A stretch of 64,000 nt of DNA from Longimicrobium sp. (GTDB lineage: Bacteria > Gemmatimonadota > Gemmatimonadetes > Longimicrobiales > Longimicrobiaceae). Of the stretch, positions 1 to 9,055 are shown one piece after another. The notes under the pieces were generated by a model, which was not told the origin of the DNA, did no database searches, and saw nothing but the letters and a program-made list of their open reading frames with translations. Each line of letters opens with the position of its first letter. The first letter of the stretch is position 1. The stretch spans positions 35,604-99,603 of the forward strand of contig DASUYB010000104.1 of the NCBI GenBank assembly GCA_036377595.1, in the 5' to 3' direction. The position numbers were made by a program, and so were the translations under genes.

Positions 1-3000
1 TCTGCTCCAGCACCCGCGCCAGCCCATTCAGCCAGCGGTAGATGGTCTCCGCGGGGAAGCGCCCCTCGGCGGCGGCCATGTCGGCGCGGATCTCCTCCGC
101 CCCGGCGATGCGGCTGGCTACCAGCCACGCCCGCACCACCTCGGCGATCCCCCGCCCGCTGTCGCGGCTCACGCGGTGGAGGAAGGACGACCCCATCAGG
201 TTCACCAGGTCGTTCACCAGCTCGGTGGTCACGATCTCGCGCCGCAGCCGGTGCTCGCGCAGGCGCGCGTCGCCCGCCACCTGCACGGCCGCGCGGGGGA
301 AGTACTCCACCAGGTACTCGTCGGTAGCGGCGTCGTCGGGCACCGTGCTCTCCAGCAGCGCGCCCTTGGCCTGCAGCTTGGCATGGGCCAGGAGCACGCA
401 CAGCGTCGGCCGGGTGAGGCCGAGGCGCGCCTGCCGCCGGGCGCGCAGCTCCTCGGCGTCGGGCATCCCCTCGGCCGCGGGGTCCAGCCGCCCGTCGCGC
501 GCGCGGGCGTCGATGAACGAGACGAAGTCGTCCAGCGCCTCCTTCGACCGCCCCTCGTCGAGCGAGACCGCCAGCGACTGGCCGAAGTTGTTGCGCAGCA
601 CCAGGCGGTTCACCTCGTCGGTCATCGAGCGCAGCAGCTCGTTGCGCCCCTCCTCGTCCAGCTCGCCGTCGCGCACCACGCGGCCCAGGAGGATCTTCAG
701 GTTCACCTCGTGGTCCGACATGTCCACGCCCGCCGAGTTGTCGAGCGCGTCGGTGTTGATGCGCCCGCCGCGCAGCGCGAACTCGATCCGCCCCTTCTGC
801 GTGAACCCCAGGTTGCCGCCCTCGCCCACCACCTGGCAGCGCAGCTCGGCGGCGTCGATGCGCACGGGGTCGTTCGTCGTGTCGCCCACGTCGGCGTGCG
901 TCTCGTCGCTGGACTTCACGTAGGTGCCGATCCCGCCATTCCAGAACAGCTCCACCGGCGCCTTCAGCACCGCGCGCACCAGCCCCTCGCCGTCCAGTCT
1001 CTCGACGTCCTCACCCAGCCCCAGCGCGGCGCGCGCCTGCGGGGTGAGCTCGATCTCCTTGCTGGCGCGGGGGACGATCATGGCCCCTTCCGACAGCGCC
1101 GCGCGGTCGTAGTCGTCCCAGCTGCTGCGGGGAAGGTCGAACATCCGCTTCCGCTCGGCGAACGAGCGCGCCGGATCGGGGTCGGGGTCGATGAAGATGT
1201 GGCGATGGTCGAACGCCGCGACCAGGCGGATCACCGGCGACAGCAGCATCCCGTTGCCGAAGACGTCGCCGCTCATGTCGCCGATCCCGCTGACGGTGAA
1301 GGGCTCCGTCTGGATGTCCTTCCCCATCTCGCGGAAGTGGCGCTTGACGCACTCCCAGGCGCCGCGCGCGGTGATCCCCTCCTTCTTGTGGTCGTACCCC
1401 TGGCTGCCTCCGCTGGCGAAGGCGTCGTCGAGCCAGAAGCCGTACTCCGCCGCTACCGCGTTGGCCGTGTCGGAGAGGTCCGCCGTCCCCTTGTCCGCGG
1501 CGACCACGAGGTAGGGGTCGTCACCGTCGTGGCGCACCACGCCCGGCGGGGGGACGACCTTGCCGTCCACCAGGTTGTCGGTGACGTCGAGAAGGCCGCG
1601 CATCAGCGTCATGTACTGCTGCCGCCGCTCCTCCAGCTGTGCGTCGCGGTCGGAGAACTGCCGCTTGGTGATGAAGCCGCCCTTCGATCCGCTGGGGACG
1701 ATGGTGGCGTTCTTCACCACCTGGGTCTGCACCAGCCCCAGCACCTCGGTGCGGAAGTCGTCCGGCCGGTCGCTCCAGCGGATGCCGCCGCGCGAGACGG
1801 GGGCGCCGCGCAGGTGCACCCCCTCCATCCGCGCGGAGTGGACGTAGATCTCGTAGAGGAGGCGGGTCTTCTTCAGCTCCTCCACGTCGGCCGAGCGCAC
1901 CTTGATGGAGATGTACGGCACCCCGCCCGAGCGGAACGAGGGGTCCGCGCCGCCGTGGCGGTAGTAGTTGGTGCGGACGGTGGCCTCCACCAGGTTGGCC
2001 ATCCGCCGCAACGCGCGGTCGTCGGCCAGCGAGGTCACCTTCTCCAGCGCCGCGGTCACCGTCTTCCGCATTTCCTGCAGCTCCGCCTTGCTCGCCTTGC
2101 GCTCGGGCGACAGGCGGGCGTGGAAGAGGTCGATCAGGAGCCGGCCGAAGTGGGGGTAGGTGGTGAACGCGCGTACCGGCGCCAGCCGGTTGGGCACCGC
2201 GCCGATCTGCGACGCGTAGTTGGCGTAGGTGCGGACGACGTCGACCTCGCGCCAGCGCAGCCCCGAGAGGAGGGTGAGCTGCGCGTACGGGTCCTTCTGC
2301 GCATCACCGGAACGGGACGCGAGGAGGCTCTCCGCCAGCGCCGAATAGAGCTCGGCGGGAATGGGCTCGCCCGCGCGCGTCTGCACGTGGAACGAGTACG
2401 TCATCAGGTGCGGGAGCGAGTCGCTGGGCTGGAACTCGAAGGTGTCGACCTCCAGCACCTTGATCCCGTGGTCCTCGAGGATGGGCATGAAGTCGGAGAG
2501 GACCAGCCGCTCGCCGGCCAGGTACAGGCGCAGCACCGTGGCCCCCGGCGCCACCGTCTCGCCGTCGACGGGGGGACGGAGGAGAAGGGAGACGGAGTGG
2601 CCGCCGCGCAGCATCTCGTCCATGCGCAGCACGTCGGGCACCGCGGCGGCGGGATTGTTGGCGGCGCGGTAGTCGGCGCCCACCACCTGCCCGTACGCCT
2701 GCGCCAGCCGCCGCGCCTCCTCGCCGTCGACGCTCTCGCCCAGCCGCTCCTCGAGCACGTCTTCCCACGCGCGCAGCAGCTGGGTGATCTCGCGCTCCAG
2801 CTCGCGCTCGCCGGCGGCCACGTCGCCGTCGGCGGGGGCGGCGGCGCGGCGGCCGGTGAGATAGTAGTGGATGCGCGCCTGCTCGGCCGCGCCCGCCGTG
2901 GCGCTGGAGCGGAGCGAGCCGCCCAGGCGGTCCTGCAGCAGCGCGCCGATCTCCTTCTTCACCCGGTTGCTGAAGCGGCCGCGGGGGAGGATCACCATCA

Positions 3001-4276
3001 CCGCCACCTCGCTGCGCAGCGTGTCGGGGCGCAGCACCACGCGCACCTCGTCGCTGAACAGGTGGGCCAGGACGGCGCCCACCTCCTCGCGCAGCTGCTC
3101 GGTGGTGGCCTGGAACAGCTCCTCCTTGGGCATCTCGTGCAGCGCCGAGACGATCTCCTTGTAGTCGTGGCTCCCCTTCCGCGCGCCGCTCTGCGCCAGG
3201 ATGCTGTCCGCCTTCTGGCGCAGCACGGGGATGTCGGCCGGGCTCTGCGCGTAGGCCTGGCTGGTGAAGAGGCCCAGGAAGCGCCACTCGCCCACCACGT
3301 TCCCCTGCTCGTCGAGCCGCTTGACGCCGATGTAGTCGAGCGGCGCGCGGCGGTGCACCGTGCTCTCGCGGTTGGCCTTGCTGACGATCAGCAGCGGCCC
3401 GGCCACCACGCGCTCGCGCAGCTCGGCGGGCATGTCGGCCAGCCGCTGCGGCGCCGCGTACTGCGAGCGCTCCTCGTCGGCCAGGATCCCCAGCCCGCTC
3501 CCCGCCTGCACGCCCACCGCGGCGGCGTCGCCCTCGCCGGTGATCTCGTAGGCGCGCGAGCCCAGGAACACGAAGTTCCCCGCGCGCAGCCAGCCCAGGA
3601 ACTCCAGGTACTCGCCGTACTCGCGCGCGCGGTCGGGAAAGCGGCGCAGGTAGCCGGCGACCGCGGCCTGCACGCGCTCGACCTGCTCCACCATCGCGTG
3701 GAAGTCGCGGGTGGCCTCCACCACGTCGGTCAGGCGGCGGCGCACCTCCTCGCCGATCTCGGCGGCGCGCTCGCGGCGGGCCACGTGCGGGATCTCCACG
3801 TGGCCGAGCGCCACGAGGCCCTCGGCGCCGCCGGTGCCGCCGCCGACCGCGGTGATGGCGCCGTCGGGGCCGCGCTCCACCCGCAGGACGGGATAGACGT
3901 AGTGGAGGATGGGGATGTTCTCGGCGTTCAGGTACTCGCGGATGGTGTCCACGATGAACGGCCGGTCGCCCACCTCGGTGCGGATGACGGTGACGGGCGC
4001 CTTCCATCCCTCGTCGCGGGGGTCGGCCACCTCCACGCTCACCTGGTCGGGGCGGTCGCGCTTGAGGAACTCCCAGGCGCCCAGGGTCATGGCGGCCAGC
4101 TCCTGCGGCGAGCGCTCCTCAAGCAGCGTGCGCGGGATGCGGGCGAAGAAGATCCGCGCGAAGTCGCAGGCCAGCTGCTCGTCCGCGCGGGAGAGGGTGC
4201 CGATGTGGGCGCAGAGCTCGTCGACCGTGACCGCCTCCTGGGCGGCGGCCGGCGAGGCGGGGGCGATGGTACTCAT
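1..4276 (-). CDS. NAD-dependent glutamate dehydrogenase, large type (partial, 3' end beyond window)
   Basis: Oxidatively deaminates glutamate to 2-oxoglutarate with NAD in the cytoplasm, linking amino-acid catabolism to the TCA cycle. The minus-strand frame is open from ATG 4276 (MSTIAPASPAAAQEAVTVDE) to the window edge, giving at least 1,425 residues, which fits the roughly 1,600-residue GDH180 family. The C-terminal half holds the dehydrogenase core: PYISIKVRSADVEELKKTR, then RGGIRWSDRPDDFRTEVLGL with KNATIVPSGSKGGF (substrate lysine region), then GIGDMSGDVFGNGMLLS and the AAFDHRHIFIDPDPD stretch of the nucleotide-binding fold. The N-terminal part has ACT-like regulatory segments. No good Shine-Dalgarno precedes the ATG. 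Long ORFs on the plus strand here are antisense shadows. The family assignment is firm; regulation is not visible. Confidence 0.95.
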   Translation of the reverse strand, partial: MSTIAPASPAAAQEAVTVDELCAHIGTLSRADEQLACDFARIFFARIPRTLLEERSPQELAAMTLGAWEFLKRDRPDQVSVEVADPRDEGWKAPVTVIRTEVGDRPFIVDTIREYLNAENIPILHYVYPVLRVERGPDGAITAVGGGTGGAEGLVALGHVEIPHVARRERAAEIGEEVRRRLTDVVEATRDFHAMVEQVERVQAAVAGYLRRFPDRAREYGEYLEFLGWLRAGNFVFLGSRAYEITGEGDAAAVGVQAGSGLGILADEERSQYAAPQRLADMPAELRERVVAGPLLIVSKANRESTVHRRAPLDYIGVKRLDEQGNVVGEWRFLGLFTSQAYAQSPADIPVLRQKADSILAQSGARKGSHDYKEIVSALHEMPKEELFQATTEQLREEVGAVLAHLFSDEVRVVLRPDTLRSEVAVMVILPRGRFSNRVKKEIGALLQDRLGGSLRSSATAGAAEQARIHYYLTGRRAAAPADGDVAAGERELEREITQLLRAWEDVLEERLGESVDGEEARRLAQAYGQVVGADYRAANNPAAAVPDVLRMDEMLRGGHSVSLLLRPPVDGETVAPGATVLRLYLAGERLVLSDFMPILEDHGIKVLEVDTFEFQPSDSLPHLMTYSFHVQTRAGEPIPAELYSALAESLLASRSGDAQKDPYAQLTLLSGLRWREVDVVRTYANYASQIGAVPNRLAPVRAFTTYPHFGRLLIDLFHARLSPERKASKAELQEMRKTVTAALEKVTSLADDRALRRMANLVEATVRTNYYRHGGADPSFRSGGVPYISIKVRSADVEELKKTRLLYEIYVHSARMEGVHLRGAPVSRGGIRWSDRPDDFRTEVLGLVQTQVVKNATIVPSGSKGGFITKRQFSDRDAQLEERRQQYMTLMRGLLDVTDNLVDGKVVPPPGVVRHDGDDPYLVVAADKGTADLSDTANAVAAEYGFWLDDAFASGGSQGYDHKKEGITARGAWECVKRHFREMGKDIQTEPFTVSGIGDMSGDVFGNGMLLSPVIRLVAAFDHRHIFIDPDPDPARSFAERKRMFDLPRSSWDDYDRAALSEGAMIVPRASKEIELTPQARAALGLGEDVERLDGEGLVRAVLKAPVELFWNGGIGTYVKSSDETHADVGDTTNDPVRIDAAELRCQVVGEGGNLGFTQKGRIEFALRGGRINTDALDNSAGVDMSDHEVNLKILLGRVVRDGELDEEGRNELLRSMTDEVNRLVLRNNFGQSLAVSLDEGRSKEALDDFVSFIDARARDGRLDPAAEGMPDAEELRARRQARLGLTRPTLCVLLAHAKLQAKGALLESTVPDDAATDEYLVEYFPRAAVQVAGDARLREHRLRREIVTTELVNDLVNLMGSSFLHRVSRDSGRGIAEVVRAWLVASRIAGAEEIRADMAAAEGRFPAETIYRWLNGLARVLEQ

Positions 4277-4590
4277 TCAGCCGTGCTCGTCGGGTTCATA
4301 CACAGGGTCCGGGGCGCGCCAATGTAGCGCGTCGGGCGCGCTTTGGCACGTCCGGAGGAGCACCGGACCGGTGGAGTGGAAACTACCACCGCGGATTCCG
4401 AAAGAAATCGGAGGAAGCGCCGCAAAGCCTGGCGGAATGACATCACCCCGAATCCCCATAATCTCGTTCGGCGTCGGCGATCCTGATTCTCACACGGAGG
4501 GCACGGAGGTCACGGAGGCACGGAGAACTGCGGATCGACGCTCCGTGCTCTTCGTCGGATCGCCCTGCGTTTCCAAAGACTGCTTTTGCC

Positions 4591-4663
4591 TCACGCGGAG
4601 ACGCGGAGACGCGGAGAACTCATCGCCGCGGTGAGTTCTCCGCGACTCCGCGGCTCCGCGTGA
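4591..4663. repeat. Palindromic intergenic repeat, family A (TCACGCGGAG type)
   Basis: A near-perfect inverted repeat starting TCACGCGGAGACGCGGAG and ending CTCCGCGGCTCCGCGTGA, with a short loop. Related copies lie at 11657-11716, 12488-12566, 15859-15932, 26582-26670 and 54203-54262. A degenerate one-armed relative (repeats of CACGGAGG) lies just left, at 4494-4540. The rest of the 4277-4749 gap shows no gene. It may act as a transcription stop for the minus-strand gene upstream, but there is no clear U-run. Confidence 0.8.
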
Positions 4664-4749
4664 GGCCATCTCGATCTTTTTCTCGGAAAGAAACTGCGGG
4701 GGCGCGTCTCCGCACCCCCGCATTCGACCAATTCGGGCTTCGCCGACGA

Positions 4750-7700
4750 TCAGAAGCCGGGCTGGAAGCTGAACTGCCAGTGCCAGTTCGTGGGCCGGTC
4801 GAAGGCGTTCACGTAGTCGGCCTCGATGATGATGTAGCCGAACAGGTTCACGCGGGCGCCCACGCCGCCGCTGGTCAGGAACCCGCGCTGCGTGATGTCG
4901 TCGCCCACCCCGCGCTCGAAGTTGAGCTTGGTGTCGAGCGTGGTGCCGTCGTTCAGCTGCAGCTTGCCCCACGCCGCGCCCGCGTCGAGGAAGGTGAAGA
5001 TCTCCACCGGCGGCACCTGCACCGACCCGCGCACCGGATTGTTGATCAGCGGCACGCGCAGCTCCAGGTTGCCCACCGCCACGCGGCTGCCGAACAGGTC
5101 CTGGAAGATCACGCAGTCCTTGCCGTTGGCCGCCGTCTCGAGCTCCGCCAGGCAGTCGTTCTGCACGCTCGAGTAGCCGTAGCCGCGCAGCAGCGAGGGA
5201 TAGCCCACGAACACGGGGCTGGGAATCGCCTCGTCGCGCCCGTAGCGCCCGAAGTGCAGCGCGCGGAACGCCAGCGTCACCGGCCGGAACAGGAAGTACT
5301 TGCGGAAGTCGCCGGTGACGGAGTTGAACTGCAGGTCGCCCACCGTGGGCGCCACCTCGAAGCGGTAGCGCTGCCCGGCGATGGGGCTGGTGTAGCCGTT
5401 CAGCGCGTTGTCGTACACCAGCGCCGCCGTGGCCTCGGCCAGGTTCCAGCTCCCCAGGCTCTGCTTGGTCTCCTCGAACGACAGCAGCGCCGTGCCCGAG
5501 GGGTCGTAGGTGTAGTCGCGGATGCGCAGGTCCTGCGAGATCCGCCGCACCCCGCCCGCCAGCTCCACCCGTTGCACCCGCGAGAACGGGTACTGCACGA
5601 TCCCGTAGGCGCTGTTGTCGAAGTAGCGGTAGATCAGCAGCTGGTCGTGGATGTTGCCGCTGCCGTCGCGCCCCGTCTGGATTCCCGCGGCCACGTACGG
5701 CAGCCGCTGCACGCTGGCCCCCCAGTTCCAGCGGTGCTGCTGGTTGAGATAGACCAGGTTGCCGCCGATCTCGTCGAGCTGCCCCTGCGCCTGGATGGTG
5801 CCGTAGATGGTGTGGTAGCCCAGCACGTCGCTGAAGATGCCGCCCACGCCGCCGTACACCCCGCCGCGCGCGTACGGCCCGGTGGCCGCCGCCGCGCCGA
5901 TCGAGGGCTGGCCCAGGTAGTCCAGCGACAGCCGCGGCCGGTACGGTGCCACCGCGTACGAGGCCGGCGCCTCGGGCTCGGGACGCCCGAAGTTGGGGTC
6001 GTGCAGCGACGCGTAGACGCGGTTGTACGCGGCCTCCGCCGGCCGCGGGCTGGGCGGCAGGAGCGCCGGCAGCGGCTCGCCGTTCGACGCCAGCTGCGGC
6101 GTCTCGGGCGCCGAGCCGGCCAGCTGCGCCGGGGCGTTGATCGCGTACAGGTTGTACGAGTTGCGCTCGTACACGGTGATCAGCAGCCGGTCGGCGCGCG
6201 ATGCCGACGAGATGGCCGGGCTGAGGCCCGTGATGCCGCTGACGCCCGTGAACAGCTTGGTCACCTGCGTGACCCCGCCGCCGGCCGCGCCCACGCGGTA
6301 CACGTTGGGGATGCCGGTGCGGTCGCTGACGAAGAAGAGCGCCGAGCCGTCGCGGGTCCACTGCGGGTTGATGTTCTTCCCCGCGTCGGTCCCGGCCAGG
6401 AGGCGCACCGGCCCGCCCGAGCCATCGTTCCAGTCCATCACCGCCAGGCGGTAGTTGCCGAAGGTCAGCTGCGCGAGGTCGGTGCCGGCGTCGGTCACGA
6501 ACGCCAGCGTGCGCCCGTCGGGGCTGAAGGCGGGCTGCAGCTGGGCCACCTTGTCGTTGGTCAGCTGCCGCGTCTGCCCGTTGCCCAGGTCGATGGCGTA
6601 CAGGTCGCTGATCCCGCCCTTCAGCCCCGAGACCACGATGGTGTTGCCGTCGGCGGTGAAGGTGGGGTTGCTGATCTCGCCCACGCCGGGGATGCCGTAC
6701 TCGCGGAGGATGCGCGCCGACTGCACGTCGAGCACCACCACCACGTCGTGCGCCTTGCGCAGCGCCGAGAAGGCGAAGCGCCGCTGGTCGGGCGACCACG
6801 CCCCCGCCGAGTTGATGAAGCGCAGGGAGCCGAAGTGCGCGTCGAGCGCCGTGCCCTTCACCAGCCGGCGCTGCACCCGCCCCGTCTCGGCGTCGCCCAG
6901 GTACAGCTGGATGTCGAGCAGGTTCAGCGTGCTGAGGAAGGCGAACTGCCGCCCGTCGGGCGACACCGACGGCGACACGTTGTAGCCGCCGCGCCGGTCG
7001 CGGTTGATGACCAGCGGGGTGGCGATCTCGCGCGCCTCGCGCTGCTCGGTCAGCAGCGGCAGGTAGGTGCGGCGGATGGAGTCGTGCCAGTCCTTGATGA
7101 TCTGGTCGAGGTCCGAGTTCAGGATGCGCTCGAACGCGTCCTGGTAGGGCACGCCTTGCCCCACCTGCTTGAGGATCTGCCCGATGGCCGCGTCGCCCCA
7201 GCGCCCGCCCACGTACGCCCACAGCGCCTGCCCCCAGCGGTAGGGGAAGAAGCGCGGGTCGTAGTTCAGCTGCGCCTGGTTGGGAAGGGTGTTGGTGAGC
7301 GCGGCGTCGCGCAGCCACATGCTGGTGTTGGGGTCGACCGGGCCGATGGAGAGGTACTCGGCCATCCCCTCGGTGAACCAGAGCGGGGCGTTGAAGCGCG
7401 CGGCCGCCGCCTCGAGCCCGCCGCCCGCGCGCCCCAGCCCGGTGATGTCGTACTGGAAGGCGTGCACCAGCTCGTGGCCCAGGACGTGGTCGGTCTCGGC
7501 GTACGGCCCGGCGAAGGGCAGGATCACGCGCTGCTTGAAGACCTCGGTCACGCCGCCCGTGCCCTCGCCCACCTCGCCCTGCAGCGCGGAGGTCTGCTGG
7601 AACTCGGGGTGGCTGCCGTAGAGGATCACCGGCTGGCGCGCCTCGAAGTCGTGCGAAAGCACGCGCGACAGCCGGGCGTACCAGCGCTCGGCCATGCGCG

Positions 7701-7893
7701 AGGCGTCGCGCGTGGCGGATTCCTCTTCGGGATAGTAGTAGAGGTCGAAGTGGGGCGTCCGCAGGATGCGGAAGTCGAAGGTCCGGTACTGGACCTTGTT
7801 CTGCCCGAAGTACTGGGCGTGCGCCTGCGGCGCCGCGAACAGGGCCGCGAGCGCGGCGGCCAACAGCGCGGACCTGCGGACGATGGGGGACAT
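4750..7893 (-). CDS. Secreted gluzincin-like peptidase / beta-propeller / Omp85-type barrel fusion
   Basis: A 1,047-residue exported protein. ATG 7893 is chosen over the upstream GTG at 7908 because GGAAGGAG sits 5 nt before it. A signal peptide ends near AHA-Q (residue 26). Residues about 30-260 form a peptidase-MA-like domain with HELVH (about 140-144) and the downstream acidic motif WFTEGMAEYLS, as in gluzincins. Residues about 270-570 are TolB/PD40-type propeller repeats (SPSVSPDGRQFAFLS, QPAFSPDGRTLAFVT, NPQWTRDGSALFFVS). The C-terminal 300 residues resemble an Omp85/surface-antigen barrel (VFVGYPSLLRGYGY, ending FSFQPGF). It probably sits in the outer membrane. Substrate is unknown; the barrel is assigned from pattern only. 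Confidence 0.8.
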   Translation of the reverse strand: MSPIVRRSALLAAALAALFAAPQAHAQYFGQNKVQYRTFDFRILRTPHFDLYYYPEEESATRDASRMAERWYARLSRVLSHDFEARQPVILYGSHPEFQQTSALQGEVGEGTGGVTEVFKQRVILPFAGPYAETDHVLGHELVHAFQYDITGLGRAGGGLEAAAARFNAPLWFTEGMAEYLSIGPVDPNTSMWLRDAALTNTLPNQAQLNYDPRFFPYRWGQALWAYVGGRWGDAAIGQILKQVGQGVPYQDAFERILNSDLDQIIKDWHDSIRRTYLPLLTEQREAREIATPLVINRDRRGGYNVSPSVSPDGRQFAFLSTLNLLDIQLYLGDAETGRVQRRLVKGTALDAHFGSLRFINSAGAWSPDQRRFAFSALRKAHDVVVVLDVQSARILREYGIPGVGEISNPTFTADGNTIVVSGLKGGISDLYAIDLGNGQTRQLTNDKVAQLQPAFSPDGRTLAFVTDAGTDLAQLTFGNYRLAVMDWNDGSGGPVRLLAGTDAGKNINPQWTRDGSALFFVSDRTGIPNVYRVGAAGGGVTQVTKLFTGVSGITGLSPAISSASRADRLLITVYERNSYNLYAINAPAQLAGSAPETPQLASNGEPLPALLPPSPRPAEAAYNRVYASLHDPNFGRPEPEAPASYAVAPYRPRLSLDYLGQPSIGAAAATGPYARGGVYGGVGGIFSDVLGYHTIYGTIQAQGQLDEIGGNLVYLNQQHRWNWGASVQRLPYVAAGIQTGRDGSGNIHDQLLIYRYFDNSAYGIVQYPFSRVQRVELAGGVRRISQDLRIRDYTYDPSGTALLSFEETKQSLGSWNLAEATAALVYDNALNGYTSPIAGQRYRFEVAPTVGDLQFNSVTGDFRKYFLFRPVTLAFRALHFGRYGRDEAIPSPVFVGYPSLLRGYGYSSVQNDCLAELETAANGKDCVIFQDLFGSRVAVGNLELRVPLINNPVRGSVQVPPVEIFTFLDAGAAWGKLQLNDGTTLDTKLNFERGVGDDITQRGFLTSGGVGARVNLFGYIIIEADYVNAFDRPTNWHWQFSFQPGF

Positions 7894-8092
7894 CGAAGCT
7901 CCTTCCACCCCGGCCGGCGTGTGGTTTGGACGTCCATGGGAAACGTCGGCCCGCGACCTGGGGGCCGGGGCAGGGGCGGGCGTCCGGTCCGCACCTGCTC
8001 GTCACAACGTCTATCGGAGGGGGCTTCTGACGCGCCCGCGCGGCCATTCGTCAGGCGTTTGCTCGCGTCGAGCCCCGTTCGATCCCTCGCGT

Positions 8093-8260
8093 TCAGGGCG
8101 CCGGGGGGGCGGCCGCCGGCGGCGCGGCCGGCTCGGCCGCCACGGGGGCGCCGCCGTCGAGCAGCCGGGTGAGCCCCCACAGCAGCAGCGCCAGCACCAC
8201 CACGCCGGCGAACCACGGCCATGCGCCGGGCCTGCGGACCTCCGCTGCGGGTTCGGCCAC
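8093..8260 (-). CDS. Small single-pass membrane protein, hypothetical
   Basis: A 55-residue protein: short acidic N-terminus (AEPAAEVRRPG), one hydrophobic helix (WFAGVVVLALLLWGL), then an Ala/Pro-rich tail. GTG 8260 is preferred because GAGGAG lies 7 nt upstream; the frame stays open to an ATG at 8332 that has no ribosome site. It is not recognised. Its composition resembles small membrane-anchored tails encoded beside envelope genes, and it lies upstream of, and in the same direction as, the secreted fusion peptidase. Confidence 0.5.
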   Translation of the reverse strand: MAEPAAEVRRPGAWPWFAGVVVLALLLWGLTRLLDGGAPVAAEPAAPPAAAPPAP

Positions 8261-8552
8261 CTCGCGGCTCCTCGTCTCCGGGTCCCTGCAATTCCGCTTC
8301 GAAAACCGCCGCACGACCGTCGTGTCCGGCATCGCCGAGGCGGCGCCGGATGACGCCGCTGGGAACGCACGGATCGTGCCCTGTGCGGAACCTTTGCCGC
8401 GCCAGCGAAAACGACCGCCAACCCCGTCCTCTGGCCGTGGGAGCCCAACCGTTCCGCATGCCCGGAACCGGCATGCGAGGCGCGGGGAAGGGCCCCCACA
8501 CATCCACTGACACGCGAGGGGGCGCGGCACCCTACGGGGGCCCTCCCGCGGC

Positions 8553-8607
8553 GCCCTCCCCGGCTCGCCTTAGGCTCGCCACCCCTCCCGTACCGGGCGG
8601 GGTAGGG
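8553..8607 (-). repeat. Interspersed repeat, family F (CTCTCCCG...CGGGAGAG hairpin plus GGCGAGCC)
   Basis: On the minus strand it reads as a hairpin around CCCGGTACGGGAG followed by GGTGGCGAGCC and GGCGAGCCGG. A close copy is at 50149-50198 on the plus strand, and shorter relatives are at 26770-26793 and 46674-46693. Between this copy and the next repeat (8722) the sequence is a G/C-biased stretch with no gene. Confidence 0.6.
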
Positions 8608-8721
8608 TTGAGGACATCGGCGCGGGCGGCGGGGATTCGCGCGGCGGCGGGCTGGCCCCCTCCCCCGGCCCCTCCCCCGCTGCGCAGGGGAGGGGGGAAC
8701 TCAGCGCGGGGGCGGGCACTT

Positions 8722-8896
8722 GCGTGAGGGATGCGCGCCCGGAGGGCCGGGACACCGCCGCGCGTGCGCCGTCGCCGCGGGTTCGCGTGGATGCTCGGCG
8801 CGGCGGGGGCCCGGCGCCGTTGGCCACAGTAGTATCGTGGCCTACGGCGCGCGCAGCCCGGTTTGGCGTCTCAGCGCCAAACACGCCCGAATCCCG
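8722..8896 (-). repeat. Interspersed repeat, family C (about 150-175 bp, conserved ends, variable hairpin core)
   Basis: Outer ends match two other copies in opposite orientation (44683-44831 and 48821-48991): one end is GCGTGAGGGATGCGCGCCC and the other is CACGCCCGAAT. The core here carries the hairpin GGCCACAGTAGTATCGTGGCC. The other copies have different but equally foldable cores. From here to 9055 no gene is supported. Confidence 0.75.
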
Positions 8897-9055
8897 CTGT
8901 TCATCTGCTTCAAAGAGCGCTTCAGCAGGAGGGGGATGCGCGCGGAGAAGGGCTCGTCGACCGGGGTGGCTCGCGGCTTGCTCGCCCCCCACGGGCGTGT
9001 AGCGGGGCGGAACGAGCGCGTCCCGCGGCGAGGCAAGAGGCAGGGAGACCGGACC

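Noticed and set aside
176..4327. 1,383-codon plus-strand open frame
   Set aside because: It is antisense to the glutamate dehydrogenase, whose minus-strand frame has clear family motifs. The plus frame is a His/Arg/Val-rich shadow caused by high GC at third positions.
4490..8172. Two other long overlapping frames opposite or offset to the peptidase-barrel gene
   Set aside because: Low-complexity Arg/Ala/His composition without motifs; the real frame has a signal peptide, HELVH and propeller repeats.
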